64,000 nucleotides of DNA, taken from Spirilliplanes yamanashiensis. Its GTDB lineage: Bacteria; Actinomycetota; Actinomycetes; Mycobacteriales; Micromonosporaceae. Within the stretch, counting starts at the first letter, position 1; the number at the start of each line of letters is the position of its first letter. The position numbers and the translations under genes are program-made. A model generated the notes under the pieces. The model searched no databases. It saw nothing but the letters and a program-made list of their open reading frames with translations, and was not told where the DNA came from. The stretch covers positions 248,001-312,000 of the forward strand of contig NZ_BOOY01000026.1 of NCBI RefSeq assembly GCF_016863475.1, written 5' to 3'. This document shows, one piece after another, positions 8,761 to 17,735 of the stretch.

Positions 8761-8778
8761 CCCCGGGGGTGGGTGAGG

Positions 8779-9851
<1,073 letters not shown>

Positions 9852-9855
<4 letters not shown>

Positions 9856-10628
9856 GCGGGCTCCACCACCATGACCTCGTCGACCTCCTCGGAGAGCAGT
9901 GCCAGCGCCGTCGCGTCGAGTCCCGTGTCCGTGATGACGACGTCCGCCTCGCCGAGAGCGGCGATCGAGGAGATACCCACGGTTCCCCACTTCGTGTGGT
10001 CGGCGAGGACGACGAGTCGTTCGCAGGCGCCCAGCAGCGCCCGGTTGGTGTCCGACTCCATCAGGTTCGGGGTGGTGTATCCCGCCCGTTCGCTCATCCC
10101 GTGCACACCGAGGAACAGCACGTCGAGGTGCAGGGAACCGATCGCGGCCACGGCGACGGGCCCGACGAGGGCGTCGGACGGGGTGCGCGTGCCGCCGGTG
10201 AGCACGACCGTCTGGTCCGGGCGCCCGGCCCGGTAGAACACGTCGGCGACCGGGATGGAGTTGGTGACGACGGTCAGCGACGGCACGTCGACGAGCCGCT
10301 GGGCCAGCTCGGCGGTGGTGGTGCCGGCCGACAGGGCGATCGCGTCGCCGGGGGAGACCAGGCCCGCCGCGCGGGCGGCGATGGCGGACTTCTCCGCCCG
10401 CTGCTGCACGCTCTTGGCGGCGAAGCCGGGCTCGTGCGCCGAACCGGGGCTGACCGTCGTGGCGCCGCCGTGCACCTTGGCGAGCAGCCCGCGCTCGGCG
10501 AGCGTCTCGAGGTCGCGGCGGATGGTCATGTCCGAGACGCCGTACTCGGTGGCGAGTTCACTGACCCGGACGCCCCCGGAGGCCCGGACCCGGTCCAGAA
10601 TGGCAGCCTGACGCTGGGGGGCGAGCAT
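9852..10628 (-). CDS. DeoR-family transcriptional regulator
   Basis: This 258-residue protein has an N-terminal winged helix-turn-helix (RVSELATEYGVSDMTIRRDLETL, about residues 18-40, with the DeoR signature around RRDLETLAERGLLAKVHGGA). The C-terminal DeoRC sugar-phosphate sensor domain has LSAGTTTAELAQRL and LVVLADHTKWG. The start is taken at ATG 10628. A GTG at 10664 is also in frame, but that start lies inside a direct repeat that looks like an operator, so it is less likely. The stop overlaps the galT start by 4 bp. It probably represses its own operon with galT, with a phosphorylated sugar as inducer; this is inference from family and context. Confidence 0.9.
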
Positions 10629-10647
10629 CAGGCGGTCCGCACGTAGA

Positions 10648-10663
10648 TGAACACAGTTGAACA
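10648..10663 (-). promoter_or_regulatory. Direct repeat upstream of the deoR-type/galT operon
   Basis: On the minus strand the hexamer TGTTCA occurs twice exactly 10 bp apart (plus-strand TGAACA at 10648-10653 and 10658-10663), about 20-35 bp before the regulator's start. The one-turn spacing puts both on the same DNA face, as in DeoR-family operators. GGTCCGC/GCGGACC arms flank it. Confidence 0.45.
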
Positions 10664-10685
10664 CTAGCGGACCGCAGGCCCGAAC

Positions 10686-11606
10686 TTAAATGCCTCGTCC
10701 CCGCTTGTGCAGGGCGGTCAGCACATTCTCGACCTTGACCGCGCCGGTCATCGCGGCGATGGCGATGGCGGCCCGGGGCTCCTTCCAGTTCGCCCGCACC
10801 GCCTCCTTCGTGTACGACCAGGCCTGGTTGCGGTTGCCGCTGGCCGCCGACCAGCAGGCGAGCTGGCCGTACACCCGCGCGGCGCCCGGGCGGCAGCCGC
10901 TGATCTCGGGGTGCCGGGCCATCATCCAGCGCAGCGACGAGATCTTGGTCGCGTACTCGTAGGCGTAATGCGAGGTCCGGCCCCACAGCACCCGCACCAG
11001 CGGCTCGTCGACGTGCACGATGTCGTGCCGGCGGGCGGCGCGCAGCAGCAGGTCCCAGTCCTCGTTCTGGCTGCCCGGGGCGTCCTCGGCGACCAGCCCG
11101 ATCCCGTCGCCGGTGGGCAGCAGCGCCTCGCGGCGGATCAGGAACGTCGACGAGTGCAGCATCGCCATCCGCGAGCGGGCCAGCTCGTCCACGGTGACCC
11201 GGGCGGCCCCGGCCAGCCGCGGGGTGGTCTGCCCCTCGAACTCGACCTCGATCGCGCAGGTGACGAACTCGGCGTCCGGCTCGGCGAGCAGCGCGGCGAC
11301 CTGCCGGCGCAGCTTGTCCGGCGCCCACACGTCGTCGTCGTCGCAGAACGCGACCAGCTCTGTGTCCAGCGACAGGATGCCGGAGTTGCGGGCGCCCGCC
11401 AGCCCCGGCGCGCGCCAGTTGCTGAGCACCAGCACCGGCGGGTCGTCGCTGGTGGCCAGGGCGTAGTCGGGCTCGGCCTGGTCGTAGACGACCACGACGC
11501 GGACCTCGCCCGGGTACTTCGAGGCCCGCACCCCGGCGATCGCGCGCCGGACCAGCTCGGGACGGTTGCGCGTGGGGATCACCACGCCGACGGTCGGCCA
11601 GTTCAT
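10686..11606 (-). CDS. Glycosyltransferase family 2
   Basis: This 306-residue GT-A enzyme would transfer a sugar from a nucleotide donor, here presumably onto a lipid- or surface-linked glycan. The nucleotide-binding start GVVIPTRNRPELVRRAI (residues 7-23) and the metal-binding FCDDDDVWAP (DXD region, residues 88-97) are clear, and the acceptor-side NEDWDLLLR follows at about residue 180. There is no membrane segment, so it is cytoplasmic. The start ATG 11606 has AGGAGG at ideal spacing, inside the end of the upstream sulfotransferase gene, whose stop is 1 bp away. It is co-directional with the sulfotransferase and the galT operon. The acceptor and donor are unknown. Confidence 0.88.
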   Translation of the reverse strand: MNWPTVGVVIPTRNRPELVRRAIAGVRASKYPGEVRVVVVYDQAEPDYALATSDDPPVLVLSNWRAPGLAGARNSGILSLDTELVAFCDDDDVWAPDKLRRQVAALLAEPDAEFVTCAIEVEFEGQTTPRLAGAARVTVDELARSRMAMLHSSTFLIRREALLPTGDGIGLVAEDAPGSQNEDWDLLLRAARRHDIVHVDEPLVRVLWGRTSHYAYEYATKISSLRWMMARHPEISGCRPGAARVYGQLACWSAASGNRNQAWSYTKEAVRANWKEPRAAIAIAAMTGAVKVENVLTALHKRGRGI

Positions 11607-11607
11607 C

Positions 11608-12543
11608 TCATGCCTCCTGGGTCGTGCGCTGCGTGAGGGGGTAGCCGTAGGCGCGCAGCATCGGCGCGCAGACCGTGCCGACGAGGGCACGCTGGCGGGG
11701 CGGGAGGGCCGACACCCAGGCGTCGTCGCGGCGCAGCCGGATGCGGCCGACGGTGAACCGCATCGGGTTGCCGGCCGCGCTGTGCCCGGGGGTCAGGTCG
11801 GCGTGCCCGTCGCCGAGGAAGGCCAGGTCCGGCTCGGTGACCCGGAGCCCGGCGAACGCCGCCAGCTCGGTCAGCGCCTGCCGGGGCTCGGCCAGGAACT
11901 GCTCGTAGCGCAGCCGCTGCACGGGCACGCCGCGGCGGGCGAGCAGGCCGAACGCGGCGTTGTGCGCGGTCCACAGCAGCGCCGAGTGCCCGGGCGTGTA
12001 GCGGGTCATCTCGTCGGCGTTGTCGGCCTCGGGCCGGGCGACGGTCTTGGTCCACGAGTACGCCACCCCGCGGGCGTCGCGCACCACGTGCACCACCCGC
12101 AGGTCCAGGTCGGACGCCCAGCGCAGGCAGTGCGCGAGCGCGCTGTGCTTCGACGAGTCGACGAGCACCTCGCAGCCGGACACGGCGGCCGCGGCGTCGT
12201 ACACCCGGGTGTAGAACTCGGCGTAGCGGGCCACGTCGGCGGGCGGCCGGCCCCCGGCGAGCCGGGGGATGTGCCGGGTGCGCTCGACGGCGGCCTGCAG
12301 CGCGTGCACCCGCTCGACGTCGACGTTGGCCCAGCCGCCGAAGGCGCGGTCGCCCACCGCGGCCCAGAACGAGCAGGCCGAGAAGCGCTCGCCGCAGCCG
12401 CACCGCTCGTCGTCGACGATGTCGCGTTGCCACAGGTGGACGACCTCGCCGAGGGCGCGGACGCCGGGCAGCTCGCCGAGGAGCCGCTCCACGAGGGTGG
12501 TACCACTTCGTCCCAATCCGCCCAGAAAGAGCACACGTGCCAC
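11608..12543 (-). CDS. PAPS-dependent sulfotransferase
   Basis: This 311-residue protein belongs to the P-loop sulfotransferase superfamily, which moves sulfate from PAPS to a hydroxyl or amine. The 5'-phosphosulfate loop is FLGGLGRSGTTLVERLL (residues 6-22). The 3'-phosphate motif is VVRDARGVAYSW (153-164), with Arg and Ser as expected. A Cys-rich patch CGCGERFSAC (48-57) might hold a metal. The start GTG 12543 matches where homologues begin; earlier GTG (12552) and TTG (12585) starts are possible. It overlaps functionally with the GT2 gene (1-bp gap) and is divergent from the WecG-type gene. A glycan acceptor is inferred from the neighbourhood. Confidence 0.85.
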   Translation of the reverse strand: MARVLFLGGLGRSGTTLVERLLGELPGVRALGEVVHLWQRDIVDDERCGCGERFSACSFWAAVGDRAFGGWANVDVERVHALQAAVERTRHIPRLAGGRPPADVARYAEFYTRVYDAAAAVSGCEVLVDSSKHSALAHCLRWASDLDLRVVHVVRDARGVAYSWTKTVARPEADNADEMTRYTPGHSALLWTAHNAAFGLLARRGVPVQRLRYEQFLAEPRQALTELAAFAGLRVTEPDLAFLGDGHADLTPGHSAAGNPMRFTVGRIRLRRDDAWVSALPPRQRALVGTVCAPMLRAYGYPLTQRTTQEA

Positions 12544-12572
12544 TTTCTCCACCCTTCGCTCGTTTTCGGACG

Positions 12573-12578
12573 TATAAC
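12573..12578 (+). promoter_or_regulatory. -10-like TATAAC in the divergent sulfotransferase/WecG region
   Basis: TATAAC (12573-12578) stands out in GC-rich surroundings, about 30 bp before the WecG-type start. The GGGAGG ribosome-binding site (12593-12598) follows. No clear -35. Confidence 0.35.
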
Positions 12579-12605
12579 GAGGCAACGGGCGCGGGAGGTG
12601 CTGTG

Positions 12606-13394
12606 GTGACGATCGACGCTTTCAGCCGGATCGAACTGGACGGGACGGGCTTCGACCGGGTGACGGAGGACGAGGTGGTGGCCATCGTCCGGCGCGCCAT
12701 CGAGCGCGGCGACGGCGGCCGGATCATCACCCCGAACGTCGACATCCTGCGCCAGGCCCGGCACGACGAGCAGGTTCGCGCCTACCTGGCCGAAGCCGAC
12801 CTCGTCGTCGCCGACGGCATGCCGCTCGTGTGGGCCAGCAAGCTGTCCGGCACCCCGCTGCCCGAGCGGGTCGCCGGCTCCAGCCTCATCTGGTCGCTGT
12901 CCGAGGGCCTCGGCCGCGACGGCCGGTCCGTCTTCGTGCTCGGCGGCAACCTGCCCGACCCGGTCACCGGCGAGCTCGACGGCGCCACCCGCGCCGCCGG
13001 GCGCCTCGCCGCCGCCAGCCCCGGCCTGCGCATCGCCGGCTGCCTCAGCCCCGAGCACGGCTTCGAGCGCGACCCCGCCACCTTCGCCGCCGTCTGCGCC
13101 AAGGTCGTCAAGGCGCGCCCCGACATGGTCTACGTCGGGCTCGGCTTCCCCAAGCAGGAGTGGGTCGTCACCCGGCTGCGCGAACTGCTGCCGCGCAGCT
13201 GGTTCATCGGGTGCGGGGCGGCCGTCAACTTCGTCGCCGGCGACTGCGACCGGGCCCCCGCGTGGATGCAGCGCAGCGGCCTGGAGTGGGCGCACCGGCT
13301 CGGCACCGAGCCCGGCCGCCTCGCCAAGCGCTACCTGCGCCACGACGCGCCGTACGCGCTGCGCCTCCTGGCACAGGCGACGGCGCGCCGCTGA
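12606..13394 (+). CDS. WecG/TagA/CpsF-family glycosyltransferase
   Basis: This 262-residue GT26 enzyme typically adds the second sugar (such as ManNAc or ManNAcA) to an undecaprenyl-linked GlcNAc, starting a cell-surface polymer. Landmarks are the TPNVDILRQAR segment, ADLVVADGMPLVWASK with the proposed catalytic Asp, YVGLGFPKQEWVV, and the C-terminal GCGAAVNFVAG with RAPAWMQRSGLEWAHRL, the part that associates with the membrane in TagA. The start GTG 12606 has GGGAGG 7 nt upstream; GTG 12603 directly before it is equally in frame. It is divergent from the sulfotransferase. The enzyme that makes the first lipid-linked sugar is not in the window. Confidence 0.9.
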   Translation: MTIDAFSRIELDGTGFDRVTEDEVVAIVRRAIERGDGGRIITPNVDILRQARHDEQVRAYLAEADLVVADGMPLVWASKLSGTPLPERVAGSSLIWSLSEGLGRDGRSVFVLGGNLPDPVTGELDGATRAAGRLAAASPGLRIAGCLSPEHGFERDPATFAAVCAKVVKARPDMVYVGLGFPKQEWVVTRLRELLPRSWFIGCGAAVNFVAGDCDRAPAWMQRSGLEWAHRLGTEPGRLAKRYLRHDAPYALRLLAQATARR

Positions 13395-13400
13395 CGCCGG

Positions 13401-14420
13401 CTAGGGGGTGACCGCGAAGTACGGGTCGCGGGTCAGCGCCTCGAACGCCTGCCACGCGGGCGGGTCGTCGACCAGCCGGAACTGCTGCTTCGGCCCGTTC
13501 CCGTCCGGGTTCGACTCGAAGTACACGACGGCCTTGATCTGCGGGTTCGCCTTGAACGTGCGCACCGCGTCGGTGATCCACTGCGCCCGGCCCGCCGAGC
13601 CCCACGCCTTCGCGACCCCGAACTCGCCGACCACGATCGGCTTCGGGTGCTGCGCGGCGAACTCCAGGAACGGCTTCATCAGCTCGCCGATCGGCTTGAA
13701 CGAGTTGCCGGCGTACACGTCGACGCACGTCCAGTCGACCTGGTCGTCGCCCGGGTAGAAGGCGGGCGCGTCGCCGCGCATGAAGCCCTCGGCGGTCGGG
13801 CACCACACCCAGCTCACGTTCGTGACCCGCTCCTCGGCGAAGATCCGCCGGATGTACTTCCACGACGCGATGTAGTCCGGCCCCGACCACATCTCCGCCC
13901 GCAGGTTCGGCCGGTCCATCTCCCACCGGATGCGCACCATCATCGGGTTGCCGGCCGCGCGGATCGCCCGCGCCTGGGCCCGGATCTTGTCGTCGTGCTG
14001 ACCGTCCACGATGGACCGGGTGTCGCCGGTCGCCCAGCTCACCATCAGCGTCGTGCCGCGGCGCAGGAACTCCATGTCCGACTCGGTGCCGACGGGCTGC
14101 TCGAACCGCTTGTACGTGTTCAGGATCGCCAGCCGCCGCCCCAGGTTGGCCTCGACGGCGTCGATCGCCTCGAGCCGCCCCGGCTGCGTCAGCTCCACCG
14201 GCTTCACCCACGCCCCGAAGTACGCGCCCCGCGCCGGCGCGGCCACCGGCCCGGCCCGGAACGGCCCCGGGTTCACGGCGATGCCGTCGGGGCTGGAGGT
14301 GAGGTCGGGCGACGGGCTGGGCGACGGCTCCGGCCGCGGCTCGGGCGAGCTGCTGCACCCGGCGAGCGTGAGCGCGGTGGTGGCGAGGGCGGCGAGAGCA
14401 ATGCGGACGATCGGCTTCAC
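13401..14420 (-). CDS. GH26-like secreted lipoprotein (beta-mannanase fold)
   Basis: This is a 339-residue lipoprotein: short signal, lipobox LTLAGC (Cys 22), a Ser/Pro-rich linker to about residue 65, then a TIM-barrel domain resembling glycoside hydrolase family 26. The presumed acid/base Glu is in IRWEMDRPN (E167) and the nucleophile Glu in VVGEFGVAK (E266), both present. The barrel contains DWTCVDVYAGN, typical of these proteins. It would sit on the outer face of the membrane and trim or modify a surface glycan. The start is GTG 14420. It follows the six-gene minus-strand polysaccharide operon but is separated from it by two hairpins. It is convergent with the WecG-type gene, 6 bp apart. 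Confidence 0.82.
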   Translation of the reverse strand: MKPIVRIALAALATTALTLAGCSSSPEPRPEPSPSPSPDLTSSPDGIAVNPGPFRAGPVAAPARGAYFGAWVKPVELTQPGRLEAIDAVEANLGRRLAILNTYKRFEQPVGTESDMEFLRRGTTLMVSWATGDTRSIVDGQHDDKIRAQARAIRAAGNPMMVRIRWEMDRPNLRAEMWSGPDYIASWKYIRRIFAEERVTNVSWVWCPTAEGFMRGDAPAFYPGDDQVDWTCVDVYAGNSFKPIGELMKPFLEFAAQHPKPIVVGEFGVAKAWGSAGRAQWITDAVRTFKANPQIKAVVYFESNPDGNGPKQQFRLVDDPPAWQAFEALTRDPYFAVTP

Positions 14421-14433
14421 GCCCGGTACAACG

Positions 14434-14505
14434 ACGTCCCCCGCGCCTCGGGCTCGGGGGACGTCCGCCACGCTCCCGGGCGCGCACGGGGCGCACCCGG
14501 GAGCG
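14434..14505 (-). terminator. Tandem hairpins ending the polysaccharide operon
   Basis: Two perfect 10-bp stems lie between the methyltransferase stop and the GH26-like start: 14471-14480 with 14496-14505, and 14434-14443 with 14455-14464. The first begins 8 bp after the methyltransferase stop. They probably end the operon or reduce read-through into the GH26-like gene. Confidence 0.65.
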
Positions 14506-14512
14506 GTCCGGG

Positions 14513-15253
14513 TCAGTGGGCGACGCGGCGGGCCACGTAGACCACGTCGACGGCCCAGCGGCCGAACAGGTGCACGCCGACGGTGTCGAACGCCTTGGCG
14601 AGCGGCTTGAGCCAGCGGCGGTCGTACCAGCTCTGGGTGACCATCGAGAAGCCGCGGCGCTCGATGACCTCGAAGCCGTGCCGGTGCAGCAGGGCCTCGA
14701 CGTCGGCGTGCGACAGCTCGGCGAACCAGCGGTTGCTGTCGTGCTTGCGGGCCCGCAGGTGGCGCAGGCTGCCCGCGTTGCCGTGGTTCTCCACGACGAG
14801 CAGGCCGGCCCGGGCGTCCGGCAGGGCCTTGGCGGCGAACGCGATGGCCCGGTCGCGGACGGCGTCGTCCACGTTGAGCAGCAGCCGGAACATCGTCACC
14901 ACCGCGGGGTGGCCCGCGTCGACCGGGGCCGGCACGGGGCCGTCCGGGTCGACCTGGTGCCAGTGGGCCCGGGAGCCCACCTCGTCGGCCTTCGCCATCA
15001 TCTCGGCGGAGGTGTCGTAGCCGTGCGCGTCGCGGACGGCGCCGTGCAGGGCGCGGATCGCCCGGCCGGTGCCGCACGCGAAGTCGTGCTGGACGGGCTT
15101 GCGGTCGCCGAACCGGCGCTGCACCAGGGCCCGCAGCCACGCCTTCTGGCGGCGGTTGATGTCGGAGGCGTAGCTGCCCGGCGCGTACGTGATCGTCTCG
15201 TACTTCTCGACCGCGTCGACGTCCTGGAACACCTCGGTGTACTCCGTCGTCAC
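14513..15253 (-). CDS. SAM-dependent methyltransferase
   Basis: This 246-residue class I methyltransferase has the SAM-binding motif HDFACGTGRAIRAL (residues 56-69), then YDTSAEMM (acidic loop region). The C-terminal part with LSHADVEALLHRHGFEVIERRGF resembles small-molecule and sugar methyltransferases. GTG 15253 is the start: GAGGAG stands 6 nt upstream, and it overlaps the flippase stop (GTGA). It is the last gene of the coupled six-gene run, so methylation of a sugar or lipid intermediate of the glycan is a reasonable inference. Nothing in the sequence fixes the acceptor. Confidence 0.85.
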   Translation of the reverse strand: MTTEYTEVFQDVDAVEKYETITYAPGSYASDINRRQKAWLRALVQRRFGDRKPVQHDFACGTGRAIRALHGAVRDAHGYDTSAEMMAKADEVGSRAHWHQVDPDGPVPAPVDAGHPAVVTMFRLLLNVDDAVRDRAIAFAAKALPDARAGLLVVENHGNAGSLRHLRARKHDSNRWFAELSHADVEALLHRHGFEVIERRGFSMVTQSWYDRRWLKPLAKAFDTVGVHLFGRWAVDVVYVARRVAH

Positions 15254-16860
15254 GTTGTTCTCCTCGGGTTGTGGTTTCGTCGGGTGAAGTCGGCGAGGGC
15301 GAGCGGCCCGCGCAGCCACCAGGCGGCGGCGGCGTACAGCGGCGCGCCCAGGGCGAGGGAGACGGCGAGCGGGCCGGCGCCCACCCCGGCCACGGCGACG
15401 GCGGCGGCGGGCAGCGCGCCGAAGCAGGCCAGGGCGAGGCCGGCGGCGGTCAGGGTGCCGCGGCCGAACGGGTGCAGCCCGATCGCGCGGTGCACCTGGG
15501 CCAGCGGCACGAGGTTGTTGACGGTCATGGCGACGGCCAGGCCGATCGCGGCGCCGAGCGCGCCGTGCCGGGGGATGAGCAGCACGTCGAGGACGACCGT
15601 GACGGCCAGCGCGAGCAGCACGTTCCACAGGTTCCAGCTGGTGCGCCCGCCCATGGCGAGGACCATGTCGACCATGCCGCAGCCGGTGGCGACGAGCATC
15701 GCGCAGGCGAGCACGGCCACCACGGGCGCGCCGGCCACGTAGGCGTCGCCGAACACGGCCAGGTAGACCGGGGCGAACGTGAGCACCAGCAGCAGCACGG
15801 GCCAGGTGGCGAGCACCAGCCAGCCGGTGGCGGTGCGGTAGAGCCGGTTCGCCGCGGCGGTGTCGCCGACGGCGAGCGCCTCGGCGAGGCGGGGCTGCAC
15901 GGACTGCGAGATGCCCTGGTTGGCGAACTGGACGAGCACGACGAACCGGCCGGCGACGGCGTACACGGCGGCCGCGGCGAGCCCGCCGAGCGCGGCGACG
16001 AGCAGCACGTCGATGCGCTGCAGGGCGAGCTGGGCGACGCTGGCGACGGCGCGCGGGCCGGTGAAGCGCCAGAACTCGCGGCGCAGCGCGTCGCGCTCGA
16101 CGCGGCGGCTGCGCCCGGCGCCGGCGCTGCCCACCCGGTGGATGCGGCGCAGGGCGACCGCGGCGAGCGCGGCGACGGGCACGTACGGGGCGGCCCAGGC
16201 GAACGCGAACGCGGACAAATCGACCACGGTCGGGGTCCACAGTGCCATCGCCGCCAGCGCGCCGACGGCGGCCAGCTGCAGCGCCGAGCGCAGGAACCGC
16301 TCGTACGCCACGGTCGGGCGCATGGCCCGGTAGCCGCGGGTCGCCGTGAGCAGCGCGTCCGCCAGCGCGGCGACCGGCAGGAACACGGCCAGCGCGCGCA
16401 GGCCCGCCGTGTGCTCACCGAGCACCGCGGCCGACGCCCCGCCCGCGGTCAGCCGGGCCAGCGGCTCGGCCGCGGCGAACATCGCAGCGCCCAGCACCGT
16501 GGCCGCCACCGCGACCGGCACCAGCCCGGTGCGCAGCGCGGCGCCGAGCAGGGCGGAGCGGCCGGTGGCGCGCAGCCGGGCCGGCCAGTAGACCAGCCCG
16601 GTCTGCGTGCCCAGCTTGGCGACCCCGCCTACCAGCACGAACGCGGCGGTCGATGCGAAGAACGCCCCGGCGTGCTCGGCGCCCAGCCCGCGCGCCACCA
16701 GCCAGGTGACGACCACCCCGGTCGCCCCGGCGAAACCCGCGCCGACCAGGTTGGCGAGGCCGCCGCGCGCGACGCCGCGGTCCGCCGCGGGCGCCGGAGG
16801 ATCGGCCGGGGACGCGGCCGGGACCGGCGGAACGGTGGCGCGGCCGATCGCCCGCGTCAC
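15250..16860 (-). CDS. Polysaccharide flippase (Wzx/MOP-type)
   Basis: This 536-residue polytopic protein has about 12-14 predicted membrane helices, starting after a roughly 40-residue Pro/Ala-rich cytoplasmic head. The first helix segment (LVGAGFAGATGVVVTWLVARGLG, about residues 38-60) and the central FANQGISQSVQPRLAEALA loop are typical of the MOP/RfbX family that flips undecaprenyl-linked oligosaccharides to the outer leaflet. The start GTG 16860 overlaps the sulfotransferase stop, and its own stop overlaps the methyltransferase start (both GTGA). In a Wzx/Wzy-type system it would act between cytoplasmic assembly and the ligase/polymerase encoded two genes upstream. Confidence 0.88.
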   Translation of the reverse strand: MTRAIGRATVPPVPAASPADPPAPAADRGVARGGLANLVGAGFAGATGVVVTWLVARGLGAEHAGAFFASTAAFVLVGGVAKLGTQTGLVYWPARLRATGRSALLGAALRTGLVPVAVAATVLGAAMFAAAEPLARLTAGGASAAVLGEHTAGLRALAVFLPVAALADALLTATRGYRAMRPTVAYERFLRSALQLAAVGALAAMALWTPTVVDLSAFAFAWAAPYVPVAALAAVALRRIHRVGSAGAGRSRRVERDALRREFWRFTGPRAVASVAQLALQRIDVLLVAALGGLAAAAVYAVAGRFVVLVQFANQGISQSVQPRLAEALAVGDTAAANRLYRTATGWLVLATWPVLLLVLTFAPVYLAVFGDAYVAGAPVVAVLACAMLVATGCGMVDMVLAMGGRTSWNLWNVLLALAVTVVLDVLLIPRHGALGAAIGLAVAMTVNNLVPLAQVHRAIGLHPFGRGTLTAAGLALACFGALPAAAVAVAGVGAGPLAVSLALGAPLYAAAAWWLRGPLALADFTRRNHNPRRTT

Positions 16861-17735
16861 CGGCGCCAGATCGGGGGGTGTCCCAGCCAGGTGGCCAGCC
16901 GCTCGTCGTGCGGCGCGAAGTGCTCCGTCAGCTCCCGGCGCAGGTCGTCGTCCATGTCGGCCTGGCGCGGGCGGGCGTTGTGCCGCTCGAACGCCGGCCG
17001 CTCCAGCACCGGCAGCCCCAGGAACGCGCACACCTCGTCGTACACGGCCTCCGGCTCGGCGAAGAACCGCTCGCTCTCCACCACGTGGATGCGCTCGCGG
17101 CCCAGGTGCCCGGCCATCGCGGACAGGTAGCGGGCGTACTCGCCGCGGCCGCGGTAGGCGTGGTGCTGGTGGGCGAAGCTGTAGTGCCGCGGGTCCGCGG
17201 CCAGCCGCTCCTCCTGCTTGTGCAGCCGGGCCGCCTCCAGCGCCAGCGCGGCCCGGAACGACGTCTCCCGCTCGAACCCGCGCGCCACCTCGTGGTGGTG
17301 CTGCGAGTACGCCCGCTCCACCGGGTCGCGCACCAGCACGAGCACCTTGGCGTCCGGCAGGTCGCGGGCGATCCGGCCGGACGCCTGCGGGTGGTACATG
17401 TAGTACGGGCTCGACTCGAACGTCTGCGCCGGCACCCCGTAGCGCTGGCCCACCTTCGTGGCCGTGCGCTGCAGCGGGAAGTGCGCCCTGTACCACCCCA
17501 TGCCGCGGTCGTACGACGTGTCGAAGTAGTGCACGCCCTTGTGCAGCACCGCCTTGAGCACCACCGGGTGCTGGGCGAGCGCCCGGTACAGCGACGTGGT
17601 GCCGCAGCGCTGGCCGCCGCAGATGAGGAACGACGGGGTCATCCGGGCCGGGGCGGTCAGCCGCCCGTACGACCGGGACCCCAGGTGGACGACCCGCTTG
17701 ACCGGGCCGGGGACCTTGCGGACGTCGACCTTCAT
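16857..17735 (-). CDS. PAPS-dependent sulfotransferase (carbohydrate type)
   Basis: This 292-residue protein is close to the heparan/NodH-like carbohydrate sulfotransferases. The 5'-phosphosulfate loop ICGGQRCGTTSLYRAL (residues 38-53) and the 3'-phosphate motif VLVLVRDPVERAYSQ (131-145) are complete. The Y/H-rich segment HHHEVARGFE follows as in sugar sulfotransferases, and a Glu near ESSPYYMY could be the acceptor-site base. It has no signal peptide, so it works in the cytoplasm before export. The start ATG 17735 overlaps the stop of the kinase-like gene (ATGA), and its stop overlaps the flippase start. Its place just before the flippase suggests sulfation of the lipid-linked unit. Confidence 0.88.
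   Translation of the reverse strand: MKVDVRKVPGPVKRVVHLGSRSYGRLTAPARMTPSFLICGGQRCGTTSLYRALAQHPVVLKAVLHKGVHYFDTSYDRGMGWYRAHFPLQRTATKVGQRYGVPAQTFESSPYYMYHPQASGRIARDLPDAKVLVLVRDPVERAYSQHHHEVARGFERETSFRAALALEAARLHKQEERLAADPRHYSFAHQHHAYRGRGEYARYLSAMAGHLGRERIHVVESERFFAEPEAVYDEVCAFLGLPVLERPAFERHNARPRQADMDDDLRRELTEHFAPHDERLATWLGHPPIWRR

Noticed and set aside
10629-10664. Longer start (GTG 10664) for the DeoR-type regulator
   Set aside because: It overlaps the direct repeat that looks like an operator and adds residues not seen at the start of this family.
16607-17557. Plus-strand open frames opposite the flippase and sulfotransferase
   Set aside because: Arg/Pro/Ala-rich translation with no ribosome-binding site, and the minus-strand genes have full families and coupled starts.
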